The position numbers and the translations under genes are program-made. Below, in pieces: positions 44,250 through 51,621 of a stretch of DNA of 51,621 bases. The notes under the pieces are model-generated. The model ran no database searches. It was not told the origin of the DNA and saw nothing but the letters and a program-made list of their open reading frames with translations. Position 1 is the first letter of the stretch; each line of letters starts with the position of its first letter. The stretch is taken from contig JAPEVF010000313.1 of assembly GCA_029747585.1 (NCBI GenBank), positions 1 through 51,621 of the forward strand. Direction: 5' to 3'. This DNA is from Pleurotus djamor (taxonomy: Eukaryota > Basidiomycota > Agaricomycetes > Agaricales > Pleurotaceae).

Positions 44250-45466
44250 AGAGGTCTTGACTAAGTCCTGGGAAGGGAGGGGAGATGGTGTGAAACACAT
44301 ATCTGACATGTGAAGTTATTTATACGTGAATACGCACCCCACATCCAGGAGACATTGAAGTCTGGCCTTCCGGATGTGTCGGTGCTAGCAAAGAAGATCC
44401 AACTGAACGTCCAGTGATCATAAGCAGCCCATTCCTGCAATGGTGGGGAAAGCGAGCCACTCGGAACTGATGAGGAATGGGGGTACTTTGAGAAAATGCA
44501 CACAAATGGAGAGCTTGTAGGGAAGACCCGGTGTGAATTTGAGCATGTGTGCAGGGCTTGTTTGAGTTAGAGAGCCGTTCCTTATAGCCCTTATTACACG
44601 ACTTACAATGATAGCGTAGAGAATCGGCCCAGTTCGAAAGAAACCAACGGCTAGAAGCAAACGTAGACATCAAAGGTAGAGCTCTTATAAGGCGGCTGAC
44701 AGCAGAGCAGCGGGGTTCGTAGCCAGCGTGAGAGAAGCGTCAGCGAGGTACCAACCTCAATGAGGAGTGTAGAAGGCCAGGACAGAGGACTTCCATGTGA
44801 CATGACGGCGCGATGAAAGCGGGAACGCGCCTACATTGTTTTTTGTCCGCGACATTTTGAATAGTGACGGTTAAGCAGTCTGAAAGGATTGAGAGAGCGA
44901 TTCTGCCAAAGTCAAGCGATGAGGGAACAGACTCGGCTTGATTTTTACATCCAAAACAGATTCGAACGAACTACGAAGTAAGCGCTTGCTGAGTCAGCAG
45001 GCGCCCANTTTTTTTTGCTCAGCCTGCCTCAACTTCTCAACTTCAACTTATTCCCCAGTCGTACCTCCTCAAAGGCTCAAAGGAACAATCGCCCCGTCTG
45101 TATAAAATTCGCCGCTCGTCTGCGCCCACACATTGCTGAACGCTTGGTGCTTAGGCCCTCAGCTTAACAGCTTCCCTCATTTCGATTTCCCAATTTCTCT
45201 CGTCACTCTTGAGTCTTGGCTCGTACGCTTTTTCGACCACCTCCAAAGTGAGAGTCTGAGACTGACGTGGAATTCACCTAAACACAAACCACTGGGTTCT
45301 ATGGATCCTTTGAAGTCAGTGGACGACTCGTCCAGAGCACACCATCTCGTAATTCAAATATTGGCTAGGAATGAAGACACAAGATCTACTTATTATCCGT
45401 CCGTCTCCCCGTCGAAGTTCCTAGGAACACGACACAACTGCACCCTCTTTGTACCTCTGCTGCAAC
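44250..45466. other. Divergent intergenic region, about 1.2 kb
   Basis: It holds TATA boxes for the P450 (44317-44324 minus) and for a plus-strand gene (45101-45107). Minus-strand frames around 44320-44670 encode hydrophobic stretches, but no chain of exons or motif could be built. N at 45007 interrupts a T run. Confidence 0.4.
44317..44324 (-). promoter_or_regulatory. TATA box of the second P450 gene
   Basis: TATAAATA on the minus strand, 68-75 bp upstream of the ATG at 44249. The in-frame ATG at 44309 would lie only 8 bp from it, which favours 44249 as the start. Confidence 0.55.
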
Positions 45467-46044
45467 ATGGACATCTACTCGGCGCGTCCACGGTCAACAA
45501 ACATGGAAGTAAAGTCTCAAGCAGAGCGCCCGTTGGTGACTGGAAAAGGCAATCCATCGTTTGGTAAACGCAGGGATGTTCTTGTCCAACACGCATAAGA
45601 CTTGGCACCGACCTCCAATGGGTCAAATGGGAGCTGAACTCGGCGACGAACATCCTGCGTGTGGAAGATACAGAGGCGTACACCAATATTCCAGCTTATG
45701 CAATCCAGAATAGAGTTCGTCTTCCGCTCCTTTTGGATCGGATCATCTCATTCACCCGCGTTTTCCTCCAAGTTGGCAACCATTCGGTGCTTCAGCAACT
45801 TTCCCCGTCAGAATTTCAACTAACCCGCTCGAAACGAACCGCAATCACCCCCCCTTACTTGTCATGGTGGTTTACGGACCCCCCTGGTTGGCAACATTCT
45901 CCATGTGAGCTTAATATGTTTTTCCGACCACTCCTCCTGTTGATATCTTGTTATAGGTAAAATCCACGATCGTACTCTCATCCTTTGGTACTTCCGAGCG
46001 CACCGTCATGGCCGGCAATTGCCTTGGCATGTTTCAAGACCGTA
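45467..46044 (+). pseudogene. Unknown agaricomycete-type gene with a frameshift
   Basis: A first frame, 45467-45598, starts MDIYSARPRSTNME and stops at TAA. The second frame begins RLGTDLQWVKWEL at 45598, runs to 45904 and is spliced to 45957-46044 (ending HVSRP). The two halves read as one protein only if the frame changes near 45593-45598, and no donor in the right phase exists. The second half has the composition of real coding DNA (LPLLLDRIISFTRVF, PPYLSWWFTDPPGW). I do not recognise the family. The shift may be a sequencing error or an inactivating mutation. Confidence 0.4.
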
Positions 46045-46086
46045 GAACCTTGAAGTTCGAGTAGCTATACGGTGAGCCTCAATCTC

Positions 46087-46093
46087 GTATAAA
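46087..46093 (+). promoter_or_regulatory. TATA box of the small secreted protein gene
   Basis: TATAAAA, 84-90 bp upstream of the ATG at 46177. Confidence 0.55.
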
Positions 46094-46176
46094 ATAGCTG
46101 GCAAGTATCTCAAACCAACCTCAAATTAGCACTTCTATCCATCGGTCCAGCTCCAAACAAGAATTCGATACTCGAA

Positions 46177-46846
46177 ATGAAGTTCTCTCTCTCTAATATT
46201 TCTCTCGTCGCCCTCGCCGTCATCCTACCCTCTGTACAGGCTCAAAGCAAAGTTGGCCCAATCACCGCTTCGGTTACCCACAACATCACTGGCCTGAATC
46301 CCGGGGCTGAGGTTGGCGGGCCTTCGCTGATCGCTGGTGTAAGTGATGCAAAACCATCCATTTCCATGAAATTCAACTGATGCCCACGGTTGTTTACTTT
46401 TCTTAGGGACTCAGTGGTGTCGTCTTAACCCGTACCTGCCTCCTCCTCACCAGGCAGGCCGGGAAGTACTACGCTCCTGGTAATCCCAACGAGCAGCGTG
46501 TCAACTTCGGCGCGTACGAAGGCAAGGGTGTCACCACCGCGACCAATTTCAAGGATTATGGAATTCCAAGTGGCTCATCCGTACGTCTTCCATAGGAACA
46601 CCGACGCCTGCCCATATCCCAATACTGACGCGGCCTCAACGTCCATAGATTGACCCTTTCTTGGATGTTAGTGCATCCGGAGATATCGACCTCGATATCT
46701 GGTGGACTGTGGACTATTCAAGTCCTTGCATTGGCCACTTCACCTNGTACGTCAAATTCTTGACTAGAAATTTCCCGAACTTACCCATTACTCTCAGCTC
46801 TGGAAGTATTGTGTACACGTATTCCCTCGACGGTATCATCTGTTGA
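46177..46846 (+). CDS. Small secreted protein, unknown family
   Basis: Exons 46177-46338, 46407-46580, 46649-46746 and 46798-46846 give 160 residues. A clear signal peptide (about 1-22, cleavage after VQA) is followed by a compact domain with one N-glycosylation site (NIT) and few Cys. The composition, including KYYAPGNPNEQRVNFGAYEG and SASGDIDLDIWWTVDYSS, suggests a beta-rich extracellular protein. All introns are GT-AG and in phase. The codon split by the last intron contains N at 46746. No recognised family and no evident catalytic motif; an effector-like or wall-associated role would be speculation. Confidence 0.65.
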
Positions 46847-47044
46847 GCATGTCATCTTTTCAAGTTATCTCACGCGTAAATGGCGCTACGACCGGCTTGT
46901 CTGCACTTTATCTGAAATATAACGGCTCTGTTATTCGCCCCTCGACCTCCGGCATTCTGGATTTCTGTATACGGCCCTTATTGCCATTTAAGATGCAACG
47001 ATCTCCCAATGTCAACTTGGGATCAACATGTCTTGAGCTCTTCT

Positions 47045-47194
47045 TCATCGAAATAACCAACGGTAGCTCCCTATCAAAACGAGGGTGGCTATGAGCGCAG
47101 CCTTTGCCGGCGTCAGGTTGCGCGATGCTGAGCTGCCCCCCTGTACGGATGAAGGCAGCACTTGAGATCGCATAGGGAGCTGAGTGCTGGTCAT
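47045..47194 (-). CDS. Possible small tail-anchored protein
   Basis: A 49-residue frame (starts MTSTQLPM) with a Ser/Gln-rich head, then a hydrophobic segment AKAALIATLVLIG, and a short C-terminus ending WLFR. The layout fits a small membrane protein, but there is no second line of evidence, and chance occurrence is possible. Confidence 0.2.
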   Translation of the reverse strand: MTSTQLPMRSQVLPSSVQGGSSASRNLTPAKAALIATLVLIGSYRWLFR

Positions 47195-47299
47195 GGTGAT
47201 AAATGACGAAATTCAATCGGTTTTCCGCAGTTCAATCTCTGTCTTCCTCGTCACGCATAATATGTTGCCACCGAATATGATTTGATCCTATCGAAAGGC

Positions 47300-47760
47300 C
47301 GCGCTAGGGCACTCTCCGAGCGAAGCTGCTACCCTTCTCGATGCGACAGCGGTTGGAAAACAAGCCAGACGAAGATAAGCAGCCACGCAAGTTGTTGCCG
47401 TCTCATCACCGACTGCGCAGAGTCACTCGGCGGCAGCAGTAGAATGTGTACAAGAGTTGTTGAAGTTATCGCAAAGATTGCTAGAGGTCCCTTAGCAACA
47501 TCGTCGATGACGATCATCGTTTCCGTTGGTGCTGGGCGGTCAGATGGACTCGTCAACGGCAGAGTTGTGTCTTGTGTTTGGAAGAGCGCAAGTGACATCA
47601 GTCCTGGGGATGTTCCTGATGTTGGCTCAGGTGACGGACTCGATGCTTCTGCGTGTGCGAACTCCTAGGATGAGGTTGTCAATGGCGAAGGTAGCGCGGT
47701 TTGTGGTCCTTGGACCGCTGAGGGTATAACATTGTAAGATTAAGCGCGACCAAACTTACC
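47300..47760 (-). other. Ser/Thr/Pro-rich coding-like stretch with C-terminal hydrophobic segment
   Basis: On the minus strand, an open stretch (47329-47598, extendable upstream to about 47665 past codons rich in Ser/Pro/Glu) ends with two hydrophobic segments, including LAWLLIFVWLVF. An upstream exon-like piece (about 47700-47770) could be spliced on with a GTAAGT donor, but a TAG interrupts the simplest join. It may be a mucin-like, membrane-anchored protein or its relic. Confidence 0.25.
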
Positions 47761-47920
47761 GCCTTTTGAACATCCTAGGTCACCTGCCATTACCACTCGG
47801 CGCTTGAGCTTGGATGCTATGCCATCGAGCTGTGTAGACAGACGACCAATTGCGTTACCATTTCTCAGTGACTTTCTATCGTTCAACTTCTTTCAACTTT
47901 GCCTTTACCTTTGTCTCACC

Positions 47921-48781
47921 ATGTCAGACTATCTTAGTCGAGTCGCTGTGTGCGACGGTGCTCCAGACAACATTCCCGCTGAAAAGGCGCGCAGTACGAT
48001 CCCTACGAATCCGGAAAGGATAACCAGCTGGGCAACGAGCGTGAGCGGGTTCTCCCCAACCAATCCCTTCGTCCCCCTCCCTTCAGAGGTGCCAATACCT
48101 TTCGAGGATGTCGCCCAAGCTCGCACCCATTCCGGTGGTGATGAGGAGGCAAGTGCGGATGATGGCATGAGCAGGGTAGCGAGCTACGAAGGATTCTTGC
48201 CGATGAAGACCTTGCCAAATGTGAGTGGCAGTCGGGGAAACATGGCCAGAGTTGCGCGCTGGATCGAGCATGTTTCCAGGTTCACAATGGAGAACCCATT
48301 CGTCCACCTACCTGGGGAGGGCATCCATCCTGATTCGGTATCAAAGAAGCCTGAGCCAAACTCGCAAATCACTGCGCAAGCACCGCCCGTGTCAAAACCC
48401 AACCTTAACGCAACCATGACCCCATCTGGTGATGGACAGAGTCAACCATCATACCCATCACAGCCTCAGCATCTACCGCAATATCCAACACACCCAGTGT
48501 ATCAACTAGCCTATCCACCAATACCATATACATACCCGACTCACCCATCATATCCAAACTATCTATCAAATCAAATTCGCAATCCTCAGTGGGATACCAA
48601 CATCCCGAGCCAGACTGATCCAGCGTCCATAAGAGATGCTTTCGCTTCAAGGGTACGTAAGCCTTTCCATCTAAAGTCCTCGTCGGAACATCTGAGCCTA
48701 TGTGATCAACAGGCAAAGATATCCTACGAAGGATATCCGTCTCCACCAACGACCTTGTACTCCCCATCCACGGTGTCATAG
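47921..48781 (+). CDS. Unknown protein with a duplicated W/NPFV module and Pro/Tyr-rich tail
   Basis: A single-exon frame of 286 residues. Two roughly 50-residue modules share a pattern: S-R-V-A start, then R-x3-W-x3-V-S-x-F-x3-N-P-F-V-x-L-P-x-E (first copy about residues 5-59, second about 86-137). A low-complexity tail rich in Pro, Tyr, Gln and Ser follows, resembling short tyrosine/proline repeats, then a Lys/Ser end. No signal peptide or membrane helix is visible. I chose the ATG at 47921 because the longer in-frame start adds a hydrophobic stretch that looks like UTR. The family is unknown. Internal duplication and an open frame argue that it is real. Confidence 0.5.
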   Translation: MSDYLSRVAVCDGAPDNIPAEKARSTIPTNPERITSWATSVSGFSPTNPFVPLPSEVPIPFEDVAQARTHSGGDEEASADDGMSRVASYEGFLPMKTLPNVSGSRGNMARVARWIEHVSRFTMENPFVHLPGEGIHPDSVSKKPEPNSQITAQAPPVSKPNLNATMTPSGDGQSQPSYPSQPQHLPQYPTHPVYQLAYPPIPYTYPTHPSYPNYLSNQIRNPQWDTNIPSQTDPASIRDAFASRVRKPFHLKSSSEHLSLCDQQAKISYEGYPSPPTTLYSPSTVS

Positions 48782-49160
48782 CCCTCTCCTTCCTAGATGC
48801 ACGCAAAGGGAACGCACAGATGGAACTAATTGGCTAAGGGTCTGAAGGGAATTAGCCAATGGTTCATGTTGCCATGATAGATTTTATACGCAACTTGGGT
48901 GACGCGTTCTGGCACAGGCGCTCGGTTCTGTGCAAGCCTCCTACTACTTTTGGGTGTCACTATCGGCCACAACCAATCCATTGCCATCAGGGGAGTGCAA
49001 CACGAGGTATTCTCGGTTTCCATTGTAGATACAACAGAAATCGTGTACAAGCTATAGTCGTATTACAGATCATAATGACAATCCATACCGTCAACAGAAA
49101 AGTCCAATTTAAGACCAATCAGTCGAAACCCCGATCAACCCTACCATATCCCCACCAACG
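48782..49160. other. Intergenic region
   Basis: No feature I can support. Only short unsupported frames on both strands. Confidence 0.4.
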
Positions 49161-49860
49161 ATGAACACAACTATCCATGTGACGGCTTCATTGACGGGCA
49201 CACCTTCAGCATCGCTGAGCTCCGATGTATCGAGCACTTCGCAAGGGCTAGAAGAAACACCAATGATGATCAAAGACAGCGAATTTTCGTTGACATCAAC
49301 CGTCCAAGTGATAACAGTACCAGTATTGGGACCCAGCGCTTCTTCGGACTAGGTATTGTCCCCAGAGACGATGAACAGCATATGTTTACAGTCACCGTTG
49401 AAAGAGGTGCCGCATGTCGCGAAGACAGACACAGTTCGGCCAGCTATGGTTCCCTCGGTGATATCGTTACCACAAGTCTCCCCCCCCAACCACCCCATCT
49501 CCAGCACCAATACCTGCACCAGCATTCGGCGTGGAAACGGCGACAGGAATGGGATCAGAGTCAGTACCATCGCCAACGCTCACGCCCGTCCTACCCCAAC
49601 CCGAACCCCTCCACTCGATACGTCCACGCAATCGCCCACCTGGGACGCTGGGACGGAGGCGTTTGTGTCTGTTGCTGTTACTACGGAGGCATCGACACCA
49701 TCATCCGCGACGATTTCTTATACTCTCGTCCCTGCCCATCCATCCATCGCTACTCAGGATCCACTCTGCGCGGTCAACGGCGATGGGAGGACAGCACGAG
49801 GTGGTCGTGTTGGTATTCCTTTTCTTCGTGTCCCAACAGCTCTTGCATCACAGGGCGTAG
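49161..49860 (+). CDS. Candidate Ser/Thr-rich surface protein (model uncertain)
   Basis: The plus strand has a Thr/Ser-rich beginning (49161-49352, MNTTIHVTASLTG), then further Ser/Thr/Pro-rich frames to about 49760. It ends in a hydrophobic C-terminus (VVVLVFLFFVSQQLL) with a stop at 49858-49860. That is the layout of a heavily O-glycosylated, GPI- or membrane-anchored protein. The frame changes at least twice, and I could not fix the intron borders, so the start, end and even the existence of one gene are uncertain. Confidence 0.25.
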
Positions 49861-51170
49861 CGGCTCCTTCGAGAACTGACAGATTTCCAATTGCCGGCTC
49901 GATGGGTATACATTTGGTGGAACGAGCGAGTAGAGCGCAGCGCGTCCACTCAAGGGTGGTGCGATGTGACCGAGGATACGATATGTAAGCCTAGCATATA
50001 CTTCAATATCGACAAGAACTTGAGAAGCATAGGTTGTACGGGGCTTACCAACGAAACAAGCCTTCACACTCTTGCGCCTGTTTAGGATGAGTCATCCGAG
50101 ACGGTCCACCACAGCTAGCGCTATGAGATTGTGAGGAGTATATACTCTCTCAACTTTCCTGGCCTTAATGGGTGAACACCGCCAGAACAAGGGCTGACGC
50201 TGAACGTTTGAACCTCGAACCTCGAACCTCGGACGGGCGTAGCTTTCTTCCTGTCATGGATGTGGTGACTCATGTACTGGGAGTGAGGGGGTGGTTGGAA
50301 AAGGCAACAAGAAGAGGAAATAGCGGCGTACGAGCACTGCCGTCCAGCACAACTCATATTGTCTCGTCAGCTTCCCCCATCCCAACGCCACGGCTAAAGC
50401 TCATAGAATTACTGCTTGTATTCGTATGTGATGCTCAACGACCTGGGTGAATGGGAAGTGAGATATTGAAGAGAGCGACATAAGCTGCGGGACCATACCA
50501 GGGAAAAGGATAGAGGAGCACGAAGAAGTCAAAAGGAGCTGAGAGAGCAGGGATTCCTCCCATGCGACCATCGTCCTCAGATTACAATCTCGGGCGCGGT
50601 TCGTGTAATTACAGACGCCTAGAGTTATCTTTCAACTTGAGGCTGCGAGGGTGTTGTGAATGAGCTATCTGGGCTGCATGTCTCGGGAGGATTGAAAAGG
50701 ACTAACCAAGTGTTCTATCCACCGCCCAAGTCGCGTTTTCAACGCCAGCGTTCTGAGGAAAGAGAAACGAGGGCATACATGGGTCAGAGGGCTGGGTTCC
50801 ATCAGTGAAAGTATCGACGGCTGTTTGCGAGAAAATGTCTCCATGCGCGCATGGCGCTTAGGCTAGAACGAACTCCTTTTAGGGAGATCAGGGGCTACAT
50901 GTTTGAGATTGTTCATTGTCCAGCAAGGCGGTACAGAAAATGAGAGCAATACGTTCCAAGAACTTCAGTTGGATAATTATCCTTCGTACATACATTCAAC
51001 ATTCGGTCCTTTAAGCACGATATCAAGATGTTTGATCTATCGCGAGTAGATCCACCTCATTTGCAAGGGTATCACCGGCCCCAGCGTCCCTCAAGATACA
51101 CTTGATTGCAGATATGTTTCTGAGGCTTTGGTCATACTGCGCATCGCACTGGCTCTGATTGCTGCTTAGT
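49861..51170. other. 1.3 kb without a recognisable gene
   Basis: Only short frames, with no motif, signal peptide or splice-supported chain. Confidence 0.4.
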
Positions 51171-51175
51171 TGGCT

Positions 51176-51382
51176 CTATGACAAGGGTTTCAGGCTATCA
51201 GCACCCCCGTGACATTGTGACACAGCTGGGAAAGAGGGAGCACACCTTGTAAGCCTCCAATTCTTCCTCATGACGGAGTCTTCNATGTTTTTTAATTCCT
51301 TTCTCGCATCAGCTAATTCCTCCCGTACTTTTCTCTCCTGGATCTTTGCTTCCAATACCTCATCGATCAGCTCTCTTTGCAA
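51176..51382 (-). CDS. Fragment of a nuclear coiled-coil protein gene (5' part missing)
   Basis: Directly next to the mitochondrial segment, the minus strand encodes a charged helix (RELIDEVLEAKIQERKVREE ...) of about 45 residues, typical of a coiled coil. The frame appears to shift near the N at 51284, after which HEEELEAYK can be read in another frame followed by a possible GTGTGC donor. The 5' end is replaced by mitochondrial sequence, so the gene is incomplete here. No family can be assigned. Confidence 0.35.
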   Translation of the reverse strand: MQRELIDEVLEAKIQERKVREELADARKELKNXEDSVMRKNWRLTRCAPSFPAVSQCHGGADSLKPLS

Positions 51383-51621
51383 ATAAATAATAGCAATTAC
51401 TGCAATAGTTTGTACTAAAGGATTAAAGTAAATTTGTAGCATCAGGTAAAAAAATTAATTAAAACTCTAAGATAACCATATGTAGCAAGTTTTAAGATAG
51501 TGGCAGCTAATATTATTGAACCAGCTAAAGGAGAATCAGCATGAGCTTTAGGTAACCAAAGTATAAAAGGATAAAGAGGAGTTTTAACAGCAAAAGCTAT
51601 AAAGAACCCTAACCATAAAAT
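51383..51621 (-). pseudogene. nad4: Mitochondrial NADH dehydrogenase subunit 4 (nad4) fragment
   Basis: The sequence becomes strongly AT-rich and, read on the minus strand from 51621, encodes VKTPLYPFILWLPKAHADSP then LAGSIILAATILKLATYGYL, the core of mitochondrial complex I subunit ND4, and after two +1 shifts (T run near 51447-51453, and near 51433) FNPLVQTIAVIAIIY. Mitochondrial identity is clear from conservation and base composition. It joins nuclear-looking coiled-coil sequence at about 51383. Two frameshifts in T runs fit a nuclear copy or sequencing errors in a chimeric contig end. Confidence 0.88.

Noticed and set aside
45133..45567. 144-residue plus-strand frame as the main gene
   Set aside because: The alternative frame starting at 45467 has better coding character after 45480, and the longer frame's end overlaps it without motif support; its start lies in the likely 5' UTR.

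Overview
This is nuclear DNA of a basidiomycete fungus, most likely a mushroom-forming agaricomycete. Its genes are cut by many 45-65 nt GT-AG introns with tiny exons. The gene families fit that group: a large G-alpha with an acidic insert, family 18 glycosyltransferase, GH115, TauD-like dioxygenase, an F-box protein with leucine-rich repeats, and membrane-anchored P450s. All exon models were joined by hand from reading frame, splice signals and family conservation. No similarity search could be run.

Left part (1-20 kb). The 3' end of a probable transcription factor (1-832, +) faces a Cdc20/Cdh1-type APC/C activator (1004-2677, -). About 6 kb with no confident gene follows, holding a MITE at 4309-4712. 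Then come a large G-alpha (8706-11176, +), an endosomal-type Na+/H+ exchanger (11864-14450, -), a second Cdc20-like activator (14985-16637, -) and the replication factor Mcm10 (17396-19726, +). Two APC/C activators with matching intron positions lie 12 kb apart.

Middle (20-36 kb). This is a metabolic and cell-surface block: O-methyltransferase (20454-22197, -), P450 (23522-25691, +), 24-exon GH115 alpha-glucuronidase (25786-30031, -), TauD-like dioxygenase (30600-32165, -), family 18 glycosyltransferase (32452-34093, -) and an F-box protein (34445-36091, +). An MDR oxidoreductase is cut off in an intron at 36930.

Repeat island (about 36.9-42.1 kb). Transposon-like DNA separates the MDR fragment from a complete second P450 (42164-44249, -). 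It contains a 735 bp non-autonomous Helitron with both termini intact, two short-motif repeat clusters, an intron-bearing gene of unknown family (39400-40497, +), and a 1.4 kb field of GGGCATGCCC-like palindromes, partly in a 79 bp tandem repeat.

Right part (44-51.6 kb). Genes are less certain: a frameshifted unknown gene, a small secreted protein, a protein with a duplicated tryptophan/NPFV module, and Ser/Thr-rich candidate surface proteins. The last ~240 bp are AT-rich and encode part of mitochondrial NADH dehydrogenase subunit 4, so the window ends in a nuclear mitochondrial insertion or a chimeric join. Single N bases are scattered through the window. One lies in a one-base frameshift in the methyltransferase.
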